A stretch of 30,011 nucleotides of DNA from Desulfurococcaceae archaeon UBA285 (lineage in GTDB: Archaea > Thermoproteota > Thermoprotei_A > Sulfolobales > Desulfurococcaceae). The stretch covers positions 1-30,011 of the forward strand of contig DADP01000031.1 of the NCBI GenBank assembly GCA_002495025.1, given 5' to 3'. A program made the position numbers and the translations under genes. Within the stretch, counting starts at the first letter, position 1. Each line of letters begins with the position of its first letter. This document shows positions 24,331 through 30,011 of the stretch, piece after piece. The notes under the pieces were generated by a model. The model saw only the letters and a program-made list of their open reading frames with translations. It made no database searches and had not been told where the DNA came from.

Positions 24331-25095
24331 GTGGAGAATAAAAGACTTCTAATTGCAGTGATTATTCTAGTAGTTAATGTAACAGTATTTCTAGCTAGTT
24401 CTCCGAGAACTAGTGTAGAACTAGATTTCAATGGTTTTGAATCAGCGTTGATGCGCTTAGTAAGTAAGACGGTTGCTTGGAGTTTAATATATGTGGTTTC
24501 TGCTGTTATACAGTCTCTAGTAGTCTATATACTACTCCACTCGCAGATAATTGTTTTTCTCAATAGACTACTAGTATTTACATATATTTACATTGTTTCA
24601 ACTAGTATATCTCCTAGAATCTACATGGCTCTTGCATGGTTGGAGTTGACTAGCTGGATAATAATGCTTGTAGTCAGCTCTATTTCTAGGATATCTAAGA
24701 GAAATAGTGGAGTATATATTGATGTTTCAAGGTTTATAGAGAACATATTGCTGAGAAAAGAACCTGTAAAACCAAGTGTACTAGTTGTAATACTGGCATC
24801 TCACGCGTTTTCAATATCACTTCTACTACTCCTAGTTTTATGGATAAACGAGTTTACTATTAGAGAACTCGTAGTTTCACTACATCAATACATTATTATA
24901 CTAGCAACAGCTATTGGAACACTAATACTAGTAGTCTTCCACGCATCAAATACATACGAGGAATCATTGATCAAGGGATTTCTCAGTGGGTGGGGTTTAA
25001 TGGGGATAATACCACTCCTCATATATACAGCTTGTAACTTAAAGGTAGAAAACCATTATTACCTACTATTCGAGAGAAGTATAAAAAACAGGTAG
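24331..25095 (+). CDS. Polytopic membrane protein, unknown function
   Basis: Not recognised. The 254-aa protein has six or seven predicted membrane helices (about 5-24, 46-69, 74-91, 97-117, 148-172, 184-204, 217-236), a short loop of moderate charge at 119-147 (SRISKRNSGVYIDVSRFIEN) and a basic C-terminus. No catalytic motif or cofactor site was found. The start is GTG with a weak GGGTTGG upstream. rpo13 begins 26 bases after its stop, with a separate TATA box inside the end of this gene, so the two may be only partly cotranscribed. The topology loosely resembles Yip1-domain proteins, but no diagnostic motif supports that. Confidence 0.7.
   Translation: MENKRLLIAVIILVVNVTVFLASSPRTSVELDFNGFESALMRLVSKTVAWSLIYVVSAVIQSLVVYILLHSQIIVFLNRLLVFTYIYIVSTSISPRIYMALAWLELTSWIIMLVVSSISRISKRNSGVYIDVSRFIENILLRKEPVKPSVLVVILASHAFSISLLLLLVLWINEFTIRELVVSLHQYIIILATAIGTLILVVFHASNTYEESLIKGFLSGWGLMGIIPLLIYTACNLKVENHYYLLFERSIKNR
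25078..25090 (+). promoter_or_regulatory. Putative TATA box for rpo13
   Basis: AGTATAAAAAACAGG overlaps the 3' end of the preceding membrane protein gene. A start about 25 bases on (near 25110) would sit just at the GGGTGG binding site, giving a very short leader. Confidence 0.4.
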
Positions 25096-25121
25096 AGACT
25101 AGTGTTCAAGGGTGGTGTATT

Positions 25122-25451
25122 TTGATTAGTGAAGAACGCTTTGATGTAGAAATGGAAATTGAAGAAACAAGTACAGAAGAAGAAAGAGAAGAAGAGGAAG
25201 AAGTAGAAGAACATGGAGAAGTAGCAATAGAGCAATTAAAACTACTAGTTGACGTTACAAAAACATGGAGACAAGTATTGAGAAACGAGCTACCGATAGA
25301 TACACTCAGAACAACAGAAGAGAAGAAACCCGCAAAACCAAAGAAGAAAAAAGAAAAAGAAGAGGTCAAAGAAACTAAAAAAGAAAAAGAGAAAAAGGAG
25401 AAGAAAGAAAAGAAGACTACAAAGTCTTCTAAGAAATCAAAGAAAAAGTAG
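25122..25451 (+). CDS. rpo13: Rpo13-like RNA polymerase subunit
   Basis: A 109-aa protein in three parts: an acidic N-terminus (about 1-32, EREEEEEVEEH), a central amphipathic helical segment VAIEQLKLLVDVTKTWRQVL (34-53) RNELPID, and a lysine-rich tail (64-109). This is the architecture of Rpo13, the small crenarchaeal RNA polymerase subunit whose central helix-turn-helix docks near the DNA entry and whose basic tail contacts DNA. The pattern I..LLL...T..W...L....ID matches the Sulfolobus Rpo13 core as I recall it. The start is TTG with GGGTGG 8 bases upstream. A chance low-complexity protein is the alternative, but the conserved core argues against it. Confidence 0.72.
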   Translation: MISEERFDVEMEIEETSTEEEREEEEEVEEHGEVAIEQLKLLVDVTKTWRQVLRNELPIDTLRTTEEKKPAKPKKKKEKEEVKETKKEKEKKEKKEKKTTKSSKKSKKK

Positions 25452-25504
25452 ATTATATCTTTACAAACTCCAAAGACGCATCCAATAGTAGTCTACACTA
25501 CTAC

Positions 25505-25515
25505 ATTTATATACT
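25505..25515 (+). promoter_or_regulatory. Putative TATA box of the PHP-domain gene
   Basis: ATTTATATACTC is centred about 35 bases before the ATG at 25545. The expected start near 25536 excludes the in-frame TTG at 25518 and leaves GGGG as binding site. Confidence 0.5.
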
Positions 25516-25544
25516 CATTGCTAATTACTCATAATAGGGGTTGT

Positions 25545-28100
25545 ATGAAGTATAGAACTATAGTAGTAATAGCCCTCTCTATTATAATAGTATCACTCAT
25601 ACACCCTCTAACAACACTACTAACTACTATAAACTCCGAGTCAACACAGGGTGTAAGAGTAATTATTGGGCCAACACCAATAATGGAGGGAGAGGCTAAG
25701 GGCCCCCAAGACATTACATTAATGAATGAGTACTTAGCAGTAGCATTTGGAGTTAGTACTACTCCACCATGGGGTATTACTCCAGGACACATAATTGATA
25801 TTGCACCAGTAGGCGAGAAAACAGCAGATGTTGCAGCTCAATTTAGTTTTCCATTAAACGACTGGGGCAACTGGGCTACAATTACAAACCTAGATATAGT
25901 AGAGCAGAGCTCGTCGAGAGCAGTACTAAGAGCTGTTGGAAAGTGGAGAGACCTCCTTGTAGAGTATACCTATGTACTCGAATCTGGTAAACCATACCTC
26001 GAAGTAACAGTTAATGTAACTAATGCTGGTAGTACAACTTATTCAAACTTGATAATGGGGCCAGCTATAACGTTTGAACGTGGATGGACGTTTGTACCCG
26101 GTTACGGAACTGGGAGATTGCCTACAATGCCAATACTTGGAACTAGTATAGCAGACGACTGGGTTGCAGGATACCACGAAGACTTTGCAATAGGACTATA
26201 TGCACCTGGATATACACACATTTCTCTCCACACATACTTTGTTGATCCATTCTACCAGGTAACATTAAACCCAGGTGAAAGCAGAGTCTTCAAAGCATAT
26301 CTAGTTGTCTTAAATAAACCCGATTTATGTAGACTCATGAAAATCATTTATGAATTCAAAGAAGGAGCTTTTGGAGTAGTATCTGGCAGAGTATTAAACA
26401 GCAGAGGCGAGAAACTAGGAAATGCCGGAGTAGTAGTTTATAGAGATGGTAAACCAATTTGTTGGAGTATAACGGATTCTAGTGGAGTATATGAAATGCC
26501 TCTTCTAGCACCCGGCTCTTATAATTTAACAGCTGTAGCTAAGTCTCATGGTCCAAGTAGTAGTATAGAGGTAACAATAGAGCTAGGTGAAGAAAAGACA
26601 GTTGATTTCACAGATCTACCAGTAGCGGGCAAACTAATAGTTAATGTGTTTAGAAACGATACTGGTCAACCAACAGATGCTAGAATACTGATAAGTGGTG
26701 GATATACTCCTCCAATACAATACATGGTTGTTACAACAGCATATACTGACCTCTTTAGAATTGGACGTGCCGAAGTAGAGCTAGCTCCCGGTACATACAA
26801 TATAACTATTGGATATGGAGCAGACTTTATTAGTCTACCAGAGTCTGTGACAGTGACTATTGAATCAGAAAAAACAGTAGAAGTCAATGTAACAGTAAAC
26901 ATATTGTTTAAACCACAAGAGTATGGATGGTATACTGTAGACTTACACCACCACTCCGACTACATGGATGGAAAAACACCACCAAACCTACTCGTGGTTT
27001 CACAATTAGCATCTGCACTAGACTTTATATTTGTAAGCGACCACGACTATATTGGAAACTGCCCAGTAATCAAAACACTTGCCGAGCAGAGAGGAGTACC
27101 ATTTATATGTGGTGTAGAAATATCTCCAGACTGGGCCCACTTCAATGTATACCCCGTGTTATACCCAGAGAAATTAGTGTATAGAGGAACACTGAGAGAG
27201 ATAATTGAAGCTGCAAGAAATGCTGGTGCACTCGTTGTAAGAGCAAACCATCCATATATTGGTGGATTATTCATTGCCCAGGAATTAAACAACATACCCG
27301 GTGGCTACTACGAGGCATGGGATACTGCAGAAATAAATGGGCCGTGGGGCACTGACGACAACAAGACACTCATGAAGATGTTTATGTTGTGGAGTAGTGG
27401 AATACGAAAGTATTTAACGGCGGGAAGCGATGTACACGACGTGTTAACCCAGACATATACTGGTAAACCAAGACTAGTAGTATACTTGCCAAACGATCCC
27501 AGTATTGAAGCACTGGCCAGTGCGGAGAAAAACGGCCACTCCTTTATATCTTATGGACCATTCATATTCACAGACCCCATACCGGGTTCAACTATATTTG
27601 CTAAGAGCTTAGAGGATGAAATCACAGTAAAAACAACTATGTTCTCGGTCTACGGGCTTGATAGACTAGAAATATATGGAAAGAACGGCGTATTACTAAA
27701 GACTATTCCACTCAACAAGACACAGAGTGTCAATTTAGAGATATCAATACCCGTAGTCAACGCCACTATGGGTGGTGAAACAGGATTTGTCGTGTTAATT
27801 GTCTATGATGGCAAGGGTAATAGAGCAATAGTTAACCCAATATGGATTGATTTAATGGGTGTACCCAGAGAAATAACACATACAACAACAATGTATCAAA
27901 CCACTACCACTACAACTACTTATACAGAAACCCATACAGAGACTAAAACCCTAGTAAACACTGTTACTTCAACAACAACAACTACAACTACAAGTGTAGA
28001 GAGAGTTGAAGTAGAAAAATACGATATTGCAGTAGTGGCCGGCATAATTGGATTGGTAGTTGGATTACTAGTGGGATTATTCATCAAGAAGAAACAATAA
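25545..28100 (+). CDS. Secreted, membrane-anchored PHP-domain metallohydrolase
   Basis: An 851-aa surface protein of the CehA/McbA-like PHP metallohydrolase type. Order: signal segment (about 4-24, YRTIVVIALSIIIVSLI); an N-terminal beta domain (about 35-280); two carboxypeptidase-regulatory-like beta repeats (about 285-370 and 375-455, with SGRVLNSRGEKL and SSGVYEMPLLAPGSYNLTA); the PHP domain with metal ligands DLHHHSD at 466-472, SDHD at 498-501, NHPY and SDVHD at 628-632; a final beta domain; a threonine-rich stalk (about 780-820); and a C-terminal helix VVAGIIGLVVGLLVGLF with KKKQ. It should sit on the outside of the cell, anchored by its C-terminus. The substrate (phosphoester or related bond) is unknown. 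Confidence 0.82.
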   Translation: MKYRTIVVIALSIIIVSLIHPLTTLLTTINSESTQGVRVIIGPTPIMEGEAKGPQDITLMNEYLAVAFGVSTTPPWGITPGHIIDIAPVGEKTADVAAQFSFPLNDWGNWATITNLDIVEQSSSRAVLRAVGKWRDLLVEYTYVLESGKPYLEVTVNVTNAGSTTYSNLIMGPAITFERGWTFVPGYGTGRLPTMPILGTSIADDWVAGYHEDFAIGLYAPGYTHISLHTYFVDPFYQVTLNPGESRVFKAYLVVLNKPDLCRLMKIIYEFKEGAFGVVSGRVLNSRGEKLGNAGVVVYRDGKPICWSITDSSGVYEMPLLAPGSYNLTAVAKSHGPSSSIEVTIELGEEKTVDFTDLPVAGKLIVNVFRNDTGQPTDARILISGGYTPPIQYMVVTTAYTDLFRIGRAEVELAPGTYNITIGYGADFISLPESVTVTIESEKTVEVNVTVNILFKPQEYGWYTVDLHHHSDYMDGKTPPNLLVVSQLASALDFIFVSDHDYIGNCPVIKTLAEQRGVPFICGVEISPDWAHFNVYPVLYPEKLVYRGTLREIIEAARNAGALVVRANHPYIGGLFIAQELNNIPGGYYEAWDTAEINGPWGTDDNKTLMKMFMLWSSGIRKYLTAGSDVHDVLTQTYTGKPRLVVYLPNDPSIEALASAEKNGHSFISYGPFIFTDPIPGSTIFAKSLEDEITVKTTMFSVYGLDRLEIYGKNGVLLKTIPLNKTQSVNLEISIPVVNATMGGETGFVVLIVYDGKGNRAIVNPIWIDLMGVPREITHTTTMYQTTTTTTTYTETHTETKTLVNTVTSTTTTTTTSVERVEVEKYDIAVVAGIIGLVVGLLVGLFIKKKQ

Positions 28101-28131
28101 TCTTTTTCACTAGAACTCTTTTTAATCATTG
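28101..28131 (+). terminator. Putative T-rich terminator
   Basis: Two T-runs, ATCTTTTTCAC and ACTCTTTTTAATC, directly follow the stop of the PHP gene. Archaeal termination commonly uses such U-tracts without a hairpin. The short gap before the convergent 124-aa gene makes separation of transcripts plausible. Confidence 0.4.
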
Positions 28132-28136
28132 AAGTA

Positions 28137-28511
28137 CTACTCTTCTACATAATTTATTTTTGAAAACCCTATTTCTCTTAAACACGATTCTATTAATTCT
28201 CTGGATACTCTTCGATCAATAATTAACTCTACGGTTTTTACATTGCCTTCTATAATCAATCTGATTTTATGTACTACTACTCTACCTCGTACAACATCTC
28301 CGCTATCTTTTTGTATTATTAAGTAGCCATCGCTTTTTCTACGTGCGATACTATAGAATTCATCAAAGTTTTCTATTATTCTACGTGTTTCTTCTAAGTC
28401 TCGTGTAATACCGTGTTTTGATATAATACTATCTATGAATTCTAGTGCTTTCTCTCTATCTAGTTTTACATGGAGGTATTTAGCAATATCGTAGTAGACA
28501 TTGATCTCCAC
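28137..28511 (-). CDS. Conserved-looking hypothetical protein, 124 aa
   Basis: Not recognised. It begins (GTG) MEINVYYDIAKYLHVKLDRE and is a soluble alpha/beta protein: a helical first half (residues 15-57) and a second half with strands (GYLIIQKDSGDVVRGRVVVH KIRLIIEG) and a final helix (SRELIESCLREIGF). No catalytic motif is apparent. The GTG has GGGATT four bases upstream. It is divergent from the PCNA gene with a 61-base gap and convergent with the PHP gene. The linkage to PCNA hints at, but does not show, a replication or repair link. Confidence 0.7.
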   Translation of the reverse strand: MEINVYYDIAKYLHVKLDREKALEFIDSIISKHGITRDLEETRRIIENFDEFYSIARRKSDGYLIIQKDSGDVVRGRVVVHKIRLIIEGNVKTVELIIDRRVSRELIESCLREIGFSKINYVEE

Positions 28512-28519
28512 TTTTAATC

Positions 28520-28550
28520 CCTTTTATATATCTCTATAAGCATTAAAAAA
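28520..28550. promoter_or_regulatory. Divergent promoter region between the 124-aa gene and pcn
   Basis: On the plus strand CTTTTATATATC (28521-28532) is placed about 47 bases before the PCNA TTG, with GGGGGAGA in the leader. On the minus strand TTTTTTAATG (28550-28541) would start the other gene near 28520, just before GGGATT. Confidence 0.45.
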
Positions 28551-28572
28551 TAGTTTAAGGGGGAGAAGAGAG

Positions 28573-29322
28573 TTGTTTAGAGCTACACATCCAAATGCAT
28601 CAAAACTCAAAAAGATATTTCAAGCGCTTGTAAAACTAAGTGATGAAATACCGTTCTTTGTAAGTAGCAATGGCGTTGAAATAAAAGTTTTATCACCAGA
28701 CAAAACAATACTTGCCGTGGTCTCTCTACCCGGAATGGAATTCGAAGAACTAGTTGTAGAAGAAGAAACGCAGTTTATAGTACCTACTTCAGAGTTGAAA
28801 AAGATTATTAGAAGAGCTAGTAGAAACGATGTTGTAACATTGACTATTAATAAAGAAACAGGAGAACTCGTAATGATACTTAGAGATAGAAAAACAGGTG
28901 TTGAAAGAGAGTTTGGAATACCATTAATACCAAGACCCGTCGAGGCAATACCAGAAATGAAGTTGGATCTTGCAGTGAGTTTCTCAATGTTATCACAAGA
29001 CTTTAAAGACATAGCTGGCGACTTAAAACTTATTGGAGAAGAAGTAGTGTTTAGCTATGAAGAAGGCAGCATAGTTATAAAATCCGTGGAGCAGCAAAAA
29101 GAATATGTTTGTATTCTACGTGAAGGTGCGCCACTAATTCTATTGAATTCAGACGTGGAAAAAGCACGAGCTTCATATAGTATCGATGCAGTCATAGTTG
29201 CAGCGAGAGCTGCTGGAGCATCTAAAAATGTAGTAGTAGCATTTGATACTGGTAAACCATTAAAAGTAGAATATGATCTCGGAGGAGGTAGACTAGTATA
29301 CTGGATAGCACCTAGAGCGTAG
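28573..29322 (+). CDS. pcn: DNA polymerase sliding clamp (PCNA)
   Basis: Ring-forming processivity factor that tethers DNA polymerases, ligase and flap endonuclease to DNA. The 249-aa protein has the two-domain PCNA fold: ALVKLSDEIPFFVSSNGVEI KVLSPDKTILAVVSLPGMEF in domain 1, an interdomain connector (REFGIPLIPRPVEAIPEMKL) and a second domain ending GGGRLVYWIAPRA. The start is TTG with GGGGGAGA upstream. Many crenarchaea carry several PCNA genes that form heterotrimers; only one is in this window and I cannot assign it to a paralogue class. Confidence 0.95.
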   Translation: MFRATHPNASKLKKIFQALVKLSDEIPFFVSSNGVEIKVLSPDKTILAVVSLPGMEFEELVVEEETQFIVPTSELKKIIRRASRNDVVTLTINKETGELVMILRDRKTGVEREFGIPLIPRPVEAIPEMKLDLAVSFSMLSQDFKDIAGDLKLIGEEVVFSYEEGSIVIKSVEQQKEYVCILREGAPLILLNSDVEKARASYSIDAVIVAARAAGASKNVVVAFDTGKPLKVEYDLGGGRLVYWIAPRA

Positions 29323-29332
29323 TATTCGTTGT

Positions 29333-29581
29333 TTAACTACCTTTCAATAGAGATTCCAACTCTCTAAGTAATCGTTCTTTTTCCTCACTCGATATTTCTC
29401 TACGTGTTTTCAACCCTGTACTTGGAACTTCTATTTTCCAAGTTGGTGAAGTACACTTATTACCTCTATAGGGACATGCTGCACAGCAGTGTATATCTAC
29501 TTGTAAACTCGGTATTATTGTACAACTCCTAGTTGGCCTATACTGGCCGCATAGATCACATCTATCCCAATATATAGTCAT
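29333..29581 (-). CDS. Cysteine-rich small protein, hypothetical
   Basis: Not recognised. The 82-aa protein begins MTIYWDRCDLCGQYRPTRSC and continues with a second cluster CCAACPYRGNKC; cysteines lie at 8, 11, 20, 32, 33, 36 and 43, enough for a zinc site or an iron-sulfur cluster. The C-terminus is a charged helix (REISSEEKERLLRELESLLK). GAGAGGG precedes the ATG by about 8 bases. It is convergent with pcn, 10 bases between stops. Confidence 0.75.
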   Translation of the reverse strand: MTIYWDRCDLCGQYRPTRSCTIIPSLQVDIHCCAACPYRGNKCTSPTWKIEVPSTGLKTRREISSEEKERLLRELESLLKGS

Positions 29582-29618
29582 ACTCTAAGCCCTCTCTATT
29601 ACTATAATACACACCATG

Positions 29619-29630
29619 TTATTAAATACA
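29619..29630 (-). promoter_or_regulatory. Putative TATA box of the cysteine-rich protein gene
   Basis: Minus strand GTATTTAATAAC is centred about 43 bases before the ATG at 29581; the expected start near 29598 directly precedes GAGAGGG. The same 158-base gap also holds the promoter of the next gene on the other strand. Confidence 0.4.
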
Positions 29631-29694
29631 AACAGTAATTTTTGAGATATTGTGAAAACCTCTACGTGTAAACTATGGTTTATTATTTATACTG

Positions 29695-29706
29695 GTATAT
29701 AAAAAA
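29695..29706 (+). promoter_or_regulatory. Putative TATA box of the oxidoreductase gene
   Basis: GGTATATAAAAAACCC on the plus strand. A start about 26 bases on (near 29727) leaves a leader of about 13 bases with GGGTG. Confidence 0.55.
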
Positions 29707-29739
29707 CCCTTTTGTATATACATGTAATGGGTGTAATTA

Positions 29740-30011
29740 TTGCTATATGAAATGATTTTCTTGGGGAGAGGAGGGCAGGGAGGAGTAACAGCATCAAATA
29801 TACTGGTACAAGCAGCAATCTACGAGTCTAAATACGCTCAGAGCTTTCCATTCTTCGGTGCTGAGAGAAGAGGAGCACCAGTAGCAGCATATGCTAGACT
29901 AAGCGATAAACCAATACTTAAACATGGAATGTTTAGTGAAGCAGATATATTGATCGTGTTAGATGATAGCTTGTTAAAACTAGGAGTCGTAAAGAAATAC
30001 TTGATTAGAGA
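29740..30011 (+). CDS. porG: 2-oxoacid:ferredoxin oxidoreductase gamma subunit (partial, 3' end outside window)
   Basis: Subunit of pyruvate or related 2-oxoacid:ferredoxin oxidoreductase, which converts the acid to acyl-CoA and passes electrons to ferredoxin. The visible 90 residues show GRGGQGGVTASNILVQAAIY and YAQSFPFFGAERRGAPVAAY ARLSD, the hallmark of the gamma domain. A TTG at 29740 is preferred (MLYEMIFLGRGGQG): GGGTG is 6 bases upstream and the N-terminus then has the usual length before GRGGQG. The ATG at 29752 is the alternative. Whether it is the pyruvate or another 2-oxoacid enzyme cannot be told from this part. The delta, alpha and beta subunit genes would be expected just downstream. 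Confidence 0.9.
   Translation, partial: MLYEMIFLGRGGQGGVTASNILVQAAIYESKYAQSFPFFGAERRGAPVAAYARLSDKPILKHGMFSEADILIVLDDSLLKLGVVKKYLIR

Noticed and set aside
25140..25450. Purine-rich GAA/AAG stretch taken as a simple repeat or open on the other strand as a serine-rich ORF
   Set aside because: The plus frame has a ribosome binding site and an Rpo13-like core; the serine-rich reading is its antisense shadow.
27885..28010. Repetitive ACT/ACA triplet stretch that looks like a DNA repeat
   Set aside because: It is in frame and codes for the threonine-rich stalk of the PHP protein.
29582..29739. Possible tRNA or small RNA gene in the gap before porG
   Set aside because: No cloverleaf, T-arm GTTCGA-type sequence or box C/D pair was found; the gap is explained by two divergent promoters.

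Overview
The window is AT-rich archaeal DNA from a thermophilic crenarchaeon (Thermoproteota), most likely Desulfurococcales. The evidence is the archaeal S10/spc ribosomal order (L3, L4, L23, L2, S19, L22, S3, L29, Rpp29, S17, L14, L24, S4e, L5, S14, S8, L6, L32e, L19e, L18, S5, L30, L15, SecY), a likely Rpo13 RNA polymerase subunit, a Ced DNA-import gene set, GGTG-type ribosome binding sites, frequent TTG/GTG starts and short AT-rich TATA boxes. Both limits are lineage markers: Rpo13 and Ced are, to my knowledge, confined to part of the Crenarchaeota. I cannot name a species.

Region 1 (1-14960, all minus strand) is the ribosomal and secretion block. Read in transcription order it starts at a promoter near 14950, runs from rpl3 to rpl15, continues into secY and an Oxa1-superfamily insertase homologue (DUF106/EMC3-like), then rpl34e and a cytidylate kinase that leaves the window. 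Genes are packed with ATGA, TGATG or TAATG overlaps or gaps of a few bases. Possible internal promoters lie before rps19, secY and rpl34e. Two genes are very small: S14 (54 aa, zinc type) and a 30-aa single-membrane-segment ORF between rpl15 and secY.

Region 2 (14975-19409, minus) holds a SPOUT-class RNA methyltransferase gene, a 38-aa basic protein gene, and the four-gene cluster cedA1-cedA-cedA2-cedB. This is a candidate complete crenarchaeal DNA-import (Ced) system: a VirB2-like pilin, a polytopic membrane channel protein, a small two-segment membrane protein and a VirB4/HerA-type ATPase. Here cedA carries a large predicted outside domain, and its membrane part repeats the pilin hairpin motif.

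Region 3 (19484-30011, both strands) is a run of divergent and convergent single genes: a PUA/PP-loop/Fe-S PAPS-reductase-like enzyme, an Lhr-type helicase whose stop codon overlaps that of the enzyme gene, an unknown polytopic membrane protein followed by rpo13, a secreted and anchored PHP-domain metallohydrolase, an unknown 124-aa protein divergent from the PCNA sliding clamp, an 82-aa cysteine-rich protein, and the start of a 2-oxoacid:ferredoxin oxidoreductase gamma subunit. No tRNA, rRNA, CRISPR array, insertion sequence or long repeat was seen, and no gene-free stretch exceeds 300 bases.
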